Below, one piece after another: positions 9,512 through 17,237 of a DNA stretch of 64,000 nt. Position numbers and translations under genes: made by a program. Location of the stretch: assembly GCF_008728195.1 (NCBI RefSeq), contig NZ_CP031598.1, positions 1,674,001 to 1,738,000 on the forward strand, given 5' to 3'. Within the stretch, counting starts at the first letter, position 1. Every line of letters starts with the position of its first letter. Origin of the DNA: Roseovarius indicus (lineage in GTDB: Bacteria; Pseudomonadota; Alphaproteobacteria; Rhodobacterales; Rhodobacteraceae). A model generated the notes under the pieces. The model searched no databases and was not told where the DNA came from. It saw only the letters and a program-made list of their open reading frames with translations.

Positions 9512-9892
9512 ATGCGTCATTTCCTGCTTTCCCTCGCCTTCGCCGCGGCCGCCCCGGCGTTTGCCTTGGCCAGCGACGACTCGGAGTCCGGCCACGGCAT
9601 GTCCTCGCACGAGGGCATGGGCACCGAGTCGCACGAAAACATGCATGACGAGTCCCACGAAGGCATGGCGGGCGTCCATGCCGAGGCGACGGTCAACAGC
9701 ATCGGTGACGGCACCGCGAACATCACCCACGGACCGATCGCCGAGATCGGCTGGCCCGCCATGACAATGGACTTGCCCGTGCTTGACGGCGCTGAAGTCG
9801 GCGGCGTGGAAGATGGCGACGAGGTGATGATGATGCTCGAAAAGGGCGAGGACGGCATGTACGCCATCCGTGCGCTCATGCCGAAAGAATAA
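9512..9892 (+). CDS. cusF: CusF-like periplasmic copper/silver chaperone
   Basis: The ATG at 9512 is chosen because AGGAG sits at 9500-9504 and it begins a clean signal peptide (MRHFLLSLAFAAAAPAFALA). The mature N-terminus is a His/Met-rich linker (GHGMSSHEGMG...HENMHDESHEGM). A single CusF fold follows, with all four canonical ligands visible in THGPIAEIGWPAMTMDL: His, the cation-pi Trp, and two Met. It would deliver Cu(I) or Ag(I) to the CusBA complex. The core motif is the one repeated in the upstream adaptor, which suggests the adaptor modules and this protein share an origin. This is the last gene of the operon, and a hairpin follows. Confidence 0.88.
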   Translation: MRHFLLSLAFAAAAPAFALASDDSESGHGMSSHEGMGTESHENMHDESHEGMAGVHAEATVNSIGDGTANITHGPIAEIGWPAMTMDLPVLDGAEVGGVEDGDEVMMMLEKGEDGMYAIRALMPKE

Positions 9893-9910
9893 GACGGACC
9901 AAGAGTGAAG

Positions 9911-9944
9911 AGCGCGCCCTTGCCCCGTCGAGTATGGGCGCGCT
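9911..9944 (+). terminator. Hairpin after the copper efflux operon
   Basis: A 9-bp perfect inverted repeat (AGCGCGCCC at 9911-9919, GGGCGCGCT at 9936-9944) with a 16-nt loop lies 19 bp after the cusF-like stop. There is no T run, so it is a possible Rho-assisted terminator. A second short hairpin (CCCGAAA-CATC-TTTCGGG, 10064-10081, followed by CTTTCCC) lies downstream. The remaining 9945-10168 shows no convincing gene. Confidence 0.5.
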
Positions 9945-10168
9945 TGATAATCCAAGATCTTGTTAACGCTGAGAAGCCGCCATTGGAACAGATCGCAGCG
10001 AAGGTCAGGAACCCGCCCAAACTCACCGGACTTTAATGCAGTTTCGAGCGTTACTTCGGTGTCCCCGAAACATCTTTCGGGCTTTCCCTAGTACAGTGGC
10101 TGGCAATGATTGGGCCCATGGACTGGGAAAACAAAGTTGAAAAACCTTCATCCGAAAAGGCTTCAGGG

Positions 10169-10986
10169 GGTGCTGTCAGACGAATTCGAACTCGTCTCTA
10201 CTTAGACAGTGAGGCTGTCCTTTATGCCGCGCCGAGACTGCGCCACTCGACCAGAGCGGCGGTTCTGTTCAGCTTGAAGATATCGCGCCGGGAGAGGGCT
10301 CGGCCCTGATTGAAGTGGTTGAAAACGGAAGAATGGACGGCAACGAATTTCTGAAGACTTCGCATTCGGCGGAAGCGCTGCATGGCTCGCTCCCTTCGTC
10401 GGAATGGCAGGTGTGAATTCTCAATACGGTTATTGAGCCAGCGCCCACATGCCTGCAGATCATCACATCCGAGGTCACGCAGCGCGGCCCTGTAGGAAGG
10501 GAAGCGATTGGTTACTAGAACTTCTGGTTGACCGTAGCGGCGCATCAATTTTCTCAGAATTTTCAATGCGGTGCGCTTGTTTCTGCGCTTCGTGACAACG
10601 CTCTCCAACACCTCACCCTCGTGATCTACCGCTCGCCAGAGATAGTGGCGCTCGTCTTTTATCTTCACGAAAACTTCGTCCACGTGCCACTGCCATTTCG
10701 AGAAGGCACGCAGCTTTTGAACCCTTTTTCTTCTGATCTCTGAGGCAAACATTGGGCCGAACCTGTTCCACCAGAACCGTACCGTCTCGTAGCTAACGTC
10801 GATGCGGCGCTCGTGGAGAAGGTATTCGACATTTCGCAGCGAGAGCGGGAACCCGACGTAGAGCATCACCGCCAGGCCGATGATCTCGGGGCTGGATTTG
10901 AAATACTTGAAAGGGTCGCGTTTAGCCATGCGGGCAGGGTAGGCGGGGGCTCAGCCCGTCTCAAGCCAAGTTCCTCTGACATGACC
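10169..10986 (-). mobile_element. IS6-family element, copy A (818 bp)
   Basis: The element is bounded by GGTGCTGTCAGACGAATTC at the left and the complement of GGTCATGTCAGAGGAACTT at the right, the GG-N3-TGTCAGA ends shared by all copies here. It has the same length as copies B, C and D at 44.8-47.6 kb. The flanking octamers (CTTCAGGG and CATATTTT) do not match, so there is no target duplication. The copy probably arose or was rearranged by recombination or an adjacent deletion. Confidence 0.85.
10222..10929 (-). CDS. IS6-family transposase, catalytic Asp2 changed to Asn
   Basis: The full-length 235-residue frame has the short N-terminal helix-turn-helix of the family (SLRNVEYLLHERRIDVSYETVRFW) and a DDE domain. 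The first Asp is present in WHVDEVFVKI and the Glu in NNRIENSHLPFRRRE. The second reads VLVTNRFPSY where the family and copy C have VTD. Loss of this Asp should abolish catalysis, so the element is predicted to be inactive unless served in trans. The C-terminal half is identical in protein sequence to copy B, including the VTN change. Confidence 0.88.
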   Translation of the reverse strand: MAKRDPFKYFKSSPEIIGLAVMLYVGFPLSLRNVEYLLHERRIDVSYETVRFWWNRFGPMFASEIRRKRVQKLRAFSKWQWHVDEVFVKIKDERHYLWRAVDHEGEVLESVVTKRRNKRTALKILRKLMRRYGQPEVLVTNRFPSYRAALRDLGCDDLQACGRWLNNRIENSHLPFRRRERAMQRFRRMRSLQKFVAVHSSVFNHFNQGRALSRRDIFKLNRTAALVEWRSLGAA

Positions 10987-11034
10987 CATATTTTCGTGCC
11001 TGCTACATCACCACCGGGTTAACGTGACAGTGCC
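10987..11034 (-). repeat. Orphan IS6-type right end
   Basis: The sequence ending CACCACCGGGTTAACGTGAC plus AGTGCC matches the right end of the element at 16319-17116 (GATCACCACGCGGTTAACGT and following). It abuts copy A with no transposase attached. It is best read as the stub of a second IS6-family element cut by copy A. From 11035 to 11280 I see no supportable gene. Confidence 0.6.
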
Positions 11035-11280
11035 GTCAGCAATCGTGATCGCCGCACCACACCAAACCAGACCGTTGCAATAAGGCGGGGTCCATATACG
11101 TCCACAAATGACACCATCGGCTTGCTCATTGAGGCAGGGCAGGCGGCGGCAAAGTCGGTCGCAAGCTCATCCCTCTGACACCGCCTAGCCGCGGCGAGGT
11201 GTTCGCAGACGACGTTGAACTCGTCTGAAAATCCCGTGACCAGCCGGCGAATCGGAACGCCGACGCGTCTCAAGGAACGT

Positions 11281-12165
11281 TCACTTGCGGAATATACGGG
11301 TCGAACGGAACATGTCTTCCAGCGCTTCGATCCGATCGCGCGCCTTTTCCAGGCGTTGCGTCTGAATGGCGGCAATCAACGCCTCGACGATCAGATTAAT
11401 GCCCAGTGTCGAGTCCCAGCTTGAGGGTACCTCGACAAGCGCATTGATCACGTGGTCTGCCGATTTCGAGATAGGCGACCCCCACTGGTCAGTGAATAGG
11501 ACGATGACGACGCCACGCTGTTTGGCCAGATCCGCAAGCCGCGCGAGATCCGCCTCATAGCGGCGAATGTCGAAGATCACCAGAACCGAGCTTGGGCCCA
11601 TGTCGATAAGATACTGCGGCCAAACGTTCGGAGATTGAGACAGCAACGTAACGCCGGGGCGTATGATCTGTAGATGGTTGAAGAAATAGTCCGCGTTCGA
11701 GCGCGTGATCCGGCCGCCCAGAAGAAACACGTTGCGCTGCGTATCTGCCAGTGCCTTGGCCAAGGCGTCGAAGGTCGCGGGATCGAGGCGCTTGATCGTC
11801 TGATCGAGATTTTCGAACACCGTCTCGGCGAAATTGCGGAAAGCAGGAGAGTCCTTTCGCCCCTCCGGCCAGCCTTCTCGCTTCAGGATAGGCTTCCTGA
11901 TCTGGGCCGACGCTTCTTCGCGCAGCGCGGCCTGCATTTCGGGGAACCCGTCAAAGCCCAGTTTTCGCGCCAGCCGGATCACGCTCGGGGTCGATACGCC
12001 CGCGGCATCTGCGAGCTTGGTAATCGACTGAAGCCCGGACATGGGGTAATCGTTCAAAAGAGTGTCGGACAGAAATCGTTCAGCCGGGGTCAGCTGGCTG
12101 GCCTTGTCCTTGAGTCTATCCTTTAAAGTTTCGGAACGTCTCACGTGCGCTCCCTTTTGAAGCAT
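11281..12165 (-). CDS. MurR/RpiR-family transcriptional regulator
   Basis: The 294-residue regulator has an N-terminal RpiR helix-turn-helix (about 10-85: LTPAERFLSDTLL, SITKLADAAGVSTPSVIRLARKLGFDGFPEMQAALREE). A SIS sugar- or ligand-binding fold follows (about 135-265: NVFLLGGRITRSNADYFFNHL, VLVIFDIRRYEADLARLADLAKQRGVVIVLFTDQ). It is divergent from the N-formylglutamate amidohydrolase/TRAP operon across 83 bp that hold a dyad and a promoter-like element. It is therefore the probable ligand-responsive regulator of that operon. The ligand cannot be read from the sequence; RpiR proteins commonly sense phosphosugars, but several roseobacter members sit with TRAP systems for amino-acid-like compounds. 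Confidence 0.9.
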   Translation of the reverse strand: MLQKGAHVRRSETLKDRLKDKASQLTPAERFLSDTLLNDYPMSGLQSITKLADAAGVSTPSVIRLARKLGFDGFPEMQAALREEASAQIRKPILKREGWPEGRKDSPAFRNFAETVFENLDQTIKRLDPATFDALAKALADTQRNVFLLGGRITRSNADYFFNHLQIIRPGVTLLSQSPNVWPQYLIDMGPSSVLVIFDIRRYEADLARLADLAKQRGVVIVLFTDQWGSPISKSADHVINALVEVPSSWDSTLGINLIVEALIAAIQTQRLEKARDRIEALEDMFRSTRIFRK

Positions 12166-12200
12166 TTGTTACAGGATAATTTGGGGTCGTAGCACCGTCT

Positions 12201-12240
12201 ACAAAAATTTCTTGACAGATTTTGTGTCGCCAACCCTAAA
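12201..12240 (+). promoter_or_regulatory. Promoter with palindromic operator for the TRAP operon
   Basis: A dyad with 6-bp perfect arms (ACAAAA at 12201-12206, TTTTGT at 12220-12225) encloses a consensus -35 TTGACA (12212-12217). A weak -10 candidate CCTAAA lies at 12235-12240 after 17 bp. The layout fits repression by the divergent RpiR protein. The GTG start at 12249 is only 8 bp beyond the -10, so the transcript may be leaderless. Confidence 0.5.
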
Positions 12241-12248
12241 GTGGCGGT

Positions 12249-13022
12249 GTGAGTGGTTCAAAATCATACCAGATTCTGTCGGCTGAAGACGGATCGCCAG
12301 CGGCAGTCGTGAATGCGCGTGGGAAAGGACCAATTTGCCTTGTCTGCGAACATGCCAGCGTTGTCATCCCCGCTGGGCTCGGCTCGCTCGGCCTGGCCGA
12401 AGAAGATCGCTTTTCTCATGCTGTTTGGGACATAGGGGCCGAGCTATTGGCGCGTGACCTGTCGCGAAAGCTCGATGCGCCTCTGGTCGTCGCAACGGTC
12501 TCGCGGCTGGTGTACGACCTGAACCGCCCCCCAACGGCGCCAGGAGCCATGCCTTCCAAGAGCGGCGCGATACAGGTGCCGGGAAACCTGAACCTGTCGG
12601 ATGACGACAGGGCGTTACGGGCCTCTGAGGTGTACGAGCCCTTCCATGCAAAGGTTTCCGAAGTTCTGGACGGATTCGATACGCCCCCTGCCTTCGTCAC
12701 GATCCACAGCTTCACCCCAACCTGGGACGGCAAGAACCGAGAAACGCAGCTTGGCCTTTTGCATGATGCCGATCCCCGCCTTGCGATGGCCATGATGGCA
12801 ATATCCGACGACACGCTCGTGACCCGGCTGAACGAGCCCTATTCGGCGCGCGACGGGGTGACCCACATGCTGGAACGCCATGCCATCGCCCGCGGGTTGC
12901 AAAACGTTATGATCGAACTGCGTAACGACCTGCTTACCCGTGAGGACGATGTGGCGCGGATATCATCGCTTCTGGCCGGAATGCTGACCGCGTCTCTTGA
13001 CCTGCAGCCTGAATCCGCATGA
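12249..13022 (+). CDS. N-formylglutamate amidohydrolase family enzyme
   Basis: The 257-residue cytoplasmic zinc-type amidohydrolase has the conserved opening CLVCEHASVVIPAGLGSLGL, AVWDIGAELLARDLSRKLDAPLV, SRLVYDLNRPP, FVTIHSFTP with a His metal ligand, and IELRNDLLT near the end. These fit the FGase (HutG-like) family, which cleaves N-formylglutamate or related N-acyl amino acids. There is no histidine-degradation gene nearby. Instead it leads a TRAP transporter operon and is followed at the far end by a truncated glutamine-synthetase-type gene. The substrate may therefore be another N-acyl or gamma-glutamyl compound; that is inference. The GTG start has no clear Shine-Dalgarno. The stop overlaps the next gene by ATGA. 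Confidence 0.85.
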   Translation: MSGSKSYQILSAEDGSPAAVVNARGKGPICLVCEHASVVIPAGLGSLGLAEEDRFSHAVWDIGAELLARDLSRKLDAPLVVATVSRLVYDLNRPPTAPGAMPSKSGAIQVPGNLNLSDDDRALRASEVYEPFHAKVSEVLDGFDTPPAFVTIHSFTPTWDGKNRETQLGLLHDADPRLAMAMMAISDDTLVTRLNEPYSARDGVTHMLERHAIARGLQNVMIELRNDLLTREDDVARISSLLAGMLTASLDLQPESA

Positions 13023-13597
13023 CCGGTTTGATGCTGACATATGTCAAGCGGGTCGATCGCATGAACCGCTGGATCGGGCGCATCGTGATGTACGGAATAT
13101 TCGCAATGATGGCGATCCTGCTGTGGTCGACCTTCACCAAGGTCGGCAGCGATCTGGGCGTGCAGATCAACCCCTCGCTCTGGACGCTGGAGATGGCGCA
13201 ATTTGCGATGGTCGCCTATTTCATCCTCGGCGGCCCCTACTCGATCCAGATGGGGTCGAACGTGCGGATGGACCTGCTCTATGGCGAGTGGAGCGAACGG
13301 CGCAAGGCACAGGTCGATGCCATTACCGTGCTTTTTCTGATCGTCTACTTGGTTTTCCTGCTCTGGGGCGGATGGGACAGCCTGATGTATTCCTTCAAGT
13401 ACGGCGGCGAGCGCAGTTCCAGCGCCTGGCGCCCCTATATGTGGCCGATCAAGACGATCATGGTGATCGGTATTTTCCTGATGCTGCTTCAGGCGACCAG
13501 CGAATTCTTCAAGGACATTCTCAGGCTCAAGGGGCATGACATGGGGCCAAAAGACGTGGATCAAAGCGCCCCCGGCGCCTCGGGAACGAGCGCCTGA
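13019..13597 (+). CDS. TRAP transporter small permease (DctQ-like)
   Basis: The 192-residue membrane protein has four hydrophobic helices (about 20-42, 58-80, 100-120, 140-162). The conserved small-permease features are a first helix followed by a charged loop, an MAQFAMVAYFILGGPYSIQMGSNVRMDLLY segment, and a Trp-rich WDSLMYSF region. It couples to the large permease and to the periplasmic binding protein for sodium-driven uptake. Its ATG overlaps the preceding stop (ATGA), and its own stop overlaps the dctM start (TGATG), so the three genes are translationally coupled. Confidence 0.9.
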   Translation: MTGLMLTYVKRVDRMNRWIGRIVMYGIFAMMAILLWSTFTKVGSDLGVQINPSLWTLEMAQFAMVAYFILGGPYSIQMGSNVRMDLLYGEWSERRKAQVDAITVLFLIVYLVFLLWGGWDSLMYSFKYGGERSSSAWRPYMWPIKTIMVIGIFLMLLQATSEFFKDILRLKGHDMGPKDVDQSAPGASGTSA

Positions 13598-14922
13598 TGT
13601 CATACGAAGCCATCGCCGCGCTGATGTTCGCCTCGATGATGCTGATGTTGCTGACCGGTCAGCGTGTGTTCGGCGCCATAGGGTTCGTGGCCGTTGTCGC
13701 CGCTTTTTTCCTCTGGGGCGACAGGGGAGGCTATGACCTCGGCTTTTCGGCGGCGGTCAAGCTGATGAATTGGTATCCGCTTCTGACGCTGCCGATGTTC
13801 ATTTTCATGGGCTATATTCTGTCCGAAAGCCGCATCGCCGATGACCTATACCGAATGTTCCATGTCTGGATGGGGGGCCTCTCTGGCGGCCTGGCCGTCG
13901 GCACAATCGGGCTTATGGTTCTGATCTCTGCCATGAACGGGCTATCGGTCGCGGGTATGGCCATCGGTGCAACCATCGCACTCCCCGAACTGCTGAAACG
14001 GGGGTATGACAAGCGGATGGTCACGGGGGTGATACAGGCCGGGTCGTCGCTTGGCATTCTCGTGCCGCCTTCGGTCGTGCTGGTCCTGTATGCCATGATC
14101 GCGCGGCAGCCGGTGGGCCAGCTTTGGCTGGCCGGGGTCTTGCCGGGCCTGATGATGGCGGGCATGTTCGTGCTTTACATCGTGATCCGCTGCCACCTGA
14201 ACCCTCAGCTTGGACCGATCCTGCCGAAAGAAGAGCGCGATATCCCAATGGGCGAAAAGATCCGGCTGCTGGGGGCCGGGTTTTTGCCGCTCTTCATCTT
14301 CTTCGCCATGATGGTGCCCTTCGTGAATGGCTGGACGTCGCTGGTGGAATCTTCGGCCATAGGCGCGATTGCCGCCTTGCTTGCGGCCGTGCTGAAGGGC
14401 CGGATGACGCGGCAGGTGTTCGAGACATCGGTACGAAAGACACTTGGCATCTCCTGCATGTTCATGTGGATCATCCTGGCAGCTCTGGCCTTCGGATCGG
14501 TCTTCGACGGGCTGGGCGCGGTCAAGGCGATTGAAAGCCTCTTCACCGAACAGATGGGCCTCAGCCCCTGGATGATCCTGATCCTGATGCAGCTGTCTTT
14601 CATCATCATGGGTACGTTTCTGGACGACACCGCCATGCTTGTCATCGTGGCGCCGCTTTATGTGCCGCTCGTGGGGGCTTTGGGCTTCGACCTGATCTGG
14701 TATGGCGTGCTATACACGATCACCACGCAAATCGCCTACATGACGCCGCCGTTCGGCTATAACCTGTTCTTGATGCGCGCGATGGCACCGCCAGAGATCA
14801 CGCTGAAGGATATCTACTCTTCGATCCTGCCCTTCGTGCTCGTTATGGTGGTGGCGCTGACGACGATCATGATATTCCCGGAAATCGCGCTGTGGCTGCC
14901 GGGATATGTCTATGGAAATTAA
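13597..14922 (+). CDS. TRAP transporter large permease (DctM-like)
   Basis: At 441 residues and about 12 hydrophobic segments this is the transport subunit. Diagnostic stretches include LPMFIFMGYILSESRIADDLYR, SAMNGLSVAGMAIGATIALPELLKRGYDKRM, GSSLGILVPPSVVLVLYAMI and the late MTPPFGYNLFLMR. It works with the DctQ subunit and the downstream DctP protein to import an organic anion or amino-acid-like solute with Na(+). Length is standard for the family. It ends 60 bp before dctP, and GAGAGGGATTT lies just before the dctP start. Confidence 0.93.
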   Translation: MSYEAIAALMFASMMLMLLTGQRVFGAIGFVAVVAAFFLWGDRGGYDLGFSAAVKLMNWYPLLTLPMFIFMGYILSESRIADDLYRMFHVWMGGLSGGLAVGTIGLMVLISAMNGLSVAGMAIGATIALPELLKRGYDKRMVTGVIQAGSSLGILVPPSVVLVLYAMIARQPVGQLWLAGVLPGLMMAGMFVLYIVIRCHLNPQLGPILPKEERDIPMGEKIRLLGAGFLPLFIFFAMMVPFVNGWTSLVESSAIGAIAALLAAVLKGRMTRQVFETSVRKTLGISCMFMWIILAALAFGSVFDGLGAVKAIESLFTEQMGLSPWMILILMQLSFIIMGTFLDDTAMLVIVAPLYVPLVGALGFDLIWYGVLYTITTQIAYMTPPFGYNLFLMRAMAPPEITLKDIYSSILPFVLVMVVALTTIMIFPEIALWLPGYVYGN

Positions 14923-14982
14923 GCAAAGAGACCTTGGTCACAAGGCGAATGAGAAACCTAACCTAACAGAGAGGGATTTAAG

Positions 14983-16020
14983 ATGACAACAAGACGCAAT
15001 TTTCTGAGAGCGGCCGGTGTGGCCGTGCCCGCGACGCTGGCGACGCCCGCAATCGTCAAGGCGCAATCTGCGATCAAGTGGCGCTTCCAGACCTATGCCG
15101 GCAGTGCCCTTGGCGAACAGGTGACCAAACCGGCCATCGACTATATTAACGCCAATTCCAATGGCGAGCTTGAGATCGAACTATTTTATGCCGATCAGAT
15201 CGTTCCGACGGGCGAACTGTTCCAGGCGTTGCAGCGTGGCACGATCGACGGCGTCCATTCGGATGACGACTCGATGGCGTCTCCCACCCCTCTCCGGGTC
15301 TTCGGCGGCTACTTCCCCTTCGCCACAAAGCATATCCTCGACGTGCCAGTGCTGTTCAACCAGTACGGCCTCGCCGATATCTGGCGCGAGGAATACGGCA
15401 AGGTCGGCGTGCAATGGCTGTCGGCGGCGGGGCAGGACCCGTGCAACTTCAACACCAAGAAGGAAATCACGTCAGTCGATGATCTCGACGGGCTGAAGCT
15501 CTATACGTTCCCGACCGCGGGCCGCTTCCTTGCCAAGTTCGGTGTGGTCCCGGTGAATATCCCCTACGAGGACGCCGAAGTTGCCGTACAGACCGGCGAG
15601 CTTGACGGCATGGCATGGTCAGGCATCACCGAAGATTACACGGTGGGCTGGGCCGACGTGACTGACTACTTCCTGACCAACAACATTTCGGGCGCTTGGA
15701 TCGGATCGTGGTTCGCAAACCAGGAACGCTGGGCCGAACTGCCCGACCACCTGAAATCGGTCGTCATGGCGGGGGTCGAAGCCGGTCATACCTACCGCAA
15801 CCAATGGTACTGGGGCGGCGAGGCCGCGCTGCGCGCCAACGGCGACAAGCTGGAACTCCGCTCGGTGCCCGCCTCCGAATGGGCCGAGGTCGAGAACGCC
15901 GCCAAGGAATTCTGGGACGAGATCGCCCAGGAAGGCGAGGTTCACGAGAAGATCGTCGGCATTTTCCGCGAGTACAACTCGGTCATCAACCAGGCCGGCG
16001 TGCCCTACAATTTCGAGTAA
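14983..16020 (+). CDS. TRAP transporter periplasmic solute-binding protein (DctP-like)
   Basis: The 345-residue protein starts with a twin-arginine-type signal (TTRRNFLRAAGVAVPATLATPAIVKAQ). The DctP fold follows, with the cross-lobe segment AEVAVQTGELDGMAWSGITEDYTVGWADVTDYFL. That segment includes the Gly-Glu-Leu-Asp-Gly motif near the ligand site. The exact solute is not predictable. It is separated from the permeases by 60 bp with a good ribosome-binding site and followed by a strong hairpin, the usual way to over-express the binding protein. The downstream glutamine-synthetase-type stub and the upstream amidohydrolase hint at a nitrogenous or N-acylated solute. Confidence 0.92.
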   Translation: MTTRRNFLRAAGVAVPATLATPAIVKAQSAIKWRFQTYAGSALGEQVTKPAIDYINANSNGELEIELFYADQIVPTGELFQALQRGTIDGVHSDDDSMASPTPLRVFGGYFPFATKHILDVPVLFNQYGLADIWREEYGKVGVQWLSAAGQDPCNFNTKKEITSVDDLDGLKLYTFPTAGRFLAKFGVVPVNIPYEDAEVAVQTGELDGMAWSGITEDYTVGWADVTDYFLTNNISGAWIGSWFANQERWAELPDHLKSVVMAGVEAGHTYRNQWYWGGEAALRANGDKLELRSVPASEWAEVENAAKEFWDEIAQEGEVHEKIVGIFREYNSVINQAGVPYNFE

Positions 16021-16037
16021 GCTGGCCCCACACCCAG

Positions 16038-16061
16038 GGAGCGCCTTTAACAAGGCGCTCC
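16038..16061 (+). terminator. Attenuator/terminator after dctP
   Basis: A perfect 10-bp stem (GGAGCGCCTT / AAGGCGCTCC) with loop TAAC is followed by TTTCACTTC. It lies between dctP and the truncated downstream gene, so it probably acted as a partial terminator inside the former operon. Confidence 0.75.
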
Positions 16062-16084
16062 TTTCACTTCACGGGAGAGCGAGA

Positions 16085-16153
16085 ATGAGCGCCAACCTTA
16101 CCTTCGACGCGCTGAAAGACCTTGCCGGCAAGGGCGAGATCGACACGGTTCTT
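16085..16153 (+). pseudogene. Glutamine-synthetase-family gene, first 23 codons only
   Basis: An ATG preceded by GGGAGAGCGAGA begins MSANLTFDALKDLAGKGEID then TVL. This resembles the N-terminus of the type III / gamma-glutamylpolyamine synthetase branch of the GlnA family (FDALK...IDTVL, normally followed by DMQGRLMGKR). At exactly codon 24 the sequence becomes the GG-N3-TGTCAGA end of an IS6 remnant, and no remaining GS sequence is found in the window. The operon has therefore lost its last visible gene. Identification rests on a short stretch and is tentative. Confidence 0.5.
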
Positions 16154-16318
16154 GGGCCTGTCAGACGGATTCGAACGGGTCTCAGTTGGGGGCAGTGACG
16201 CTGTCCTTCAGCGCGGTCCTGTAGGACCGTAGTTAGTTGGTAACGATCTTTTCGGGCCGCCCGTAGCGCAGTATAGCTTTCTTCAAGAGTTTCAGGACCG
16301 CTCGCTTGTCTCGCGTCT
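16154..16318 (-). mobile_element. IS6-family remnant, internally deleted
   Basis: It begins with the family end (GGGCCTGTCAGACGG) and contains, on the minus strand, a piece of IS6 transposase (RDKRAVLKLLKKAILRYGRP then EKIVTN, stop, LRSYRTAL). The catalytic Asp position reads Asn and the next codon is a stop. The 3' part of the gene is missing. The other side is cut by the element starting at 16319, so this is an older insertion. Confidence 0.75.
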
Positions 16319-17116
16319 GGCGTTGTCACGTTAATTCGCGGCGATGGGCCGAAGCGCGGCATTCGGCATCAGGTCGCCACAATCTCACGTCAATCGGCCA
16401 CGGCTGCGGGTCGAAATACCTTCAGTGTGCGGCGGGAAATCAGGTGGCGTTGTACGTTGAAGAGGTTGGCAATCGCAGCGTGGGTCGAAAGAAAACGCTG
16501 CGCCGAACCTGGTGACTTGAAGCGGACTTGTTGCCGTTCTGGGCGTCGGGTCGGCTGATGTGAAACCTCAGCCCGATTGTTCACGCGGCCACCAGTCACG
16601 TGCCTGTTGGCCAAGCCCAAGTCCCGCAACGCGGCGCTGTAGGACCGAAGCCGACCCGTCACGATAGCATCCGGGACATAGCCCTATCTTTTCACCAAGT
16701 TTCGCAGCAATTTCGATGCGGCCTTCCGATCTCGCGTCGACTGAACCAGGATGTCGAGCACCTCGCCCTCATCATCGACAGCGCGCCAGAGATAGACGAT
16801 CTTGCCACCGATCTTAAGGAAGACCTCGTCCAAGTGCCTGCAATCCGAGGGGCGTGGCCTGCGCTTTCGGCTCCGGTTTGCGTAGGTCGCTCCGAACTTC
16901 AACACCCATCGACTGACGGTCTCATAGGATGCATCGATACCCCGTTCCGCGAGCATATCTTCGACATCGCGGTAGCTCAGCGCGAACCGGAAATAGAGCC
17001 AAACGGCATGCTGGATGATCGCAGGCGGAAAACGATGGCGGGCGTAGGAAACTCGGTGCACGGTGGGTAACATCTTCACCCCCGTTTGATCACCACGCGG
17101 TTAACGTGACATTGCC
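16319..17116 (-). mobile_element. IS6-family element of a second type (798 bp)
   Basis: The ends are GGCGTTGTCACGTTAATTCG (left) and the complement of GGCAATGTCACGTTAACCGC (right), a different end sequence from copies A-D. The flanking octamers TCGCGTCT and TTAGTCGG do not match. The element lies inside or against the remnant at 16154. It carries a dead transposase. Confidence 0.8.
16390..17079 (-). pseudogene. IS6-family transposase, nonsense codon and catalytic change
   Basis: One reading frame of about 230 codons is interrupted by TAG at codon 132 (16686-16684), in LVKR-stop-GYVPDAIVTG where family members have Gln. The second catalytic Asp reads VTGRLRSY (Asp to Gly). The first Asp (RHLDEVFLKI) and the Glu (NNRAEVSHQPTRR) are present. 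The N-terminal helix-turn-helix (SYRDVEDMLAERGIDASYETVSRW) is intact. Two independent lesions mark it as a long-dead copy. Confidence 0.85.
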
Positions 17117-17237
17117 TTAGTCGGTTATTCATCGTGAGCCGAACTCAGACATCCGCACCGACGCGTCGAGACCGACCTAGCCCGTCAATATTATTATCGG
17201 CTTGTTGAGTTCGGGGTTTGAGTGCTTCTATGCGAGG

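Noticed and set aside
9945..10030. Short plus-strand frame ending AAKVRNPPKLTGL
   Set aside because: It reads like a protein tail but has no start, ribosome-binding site or recognisable family. It could be the end of a lost gene; not enough to annotate.
10161..10994. Target-site duplication around IS6 copy A
   Set aside because: The expected 8-bp flanks (CTTCAGGG and CATATTTT) differ, so no duplication can be claimed. Copies B-D also lack matching outer flanks.
11035..11280. Minus-strand reading with VSFVDVYGPRLIATVWFG between an IS6 stub and rpiR
   Set aside because: It overlaps the rpiR end in another frame and matches no family. TIR-like CCCTCTGACACCGCC at 11164 was not enough to call another element.
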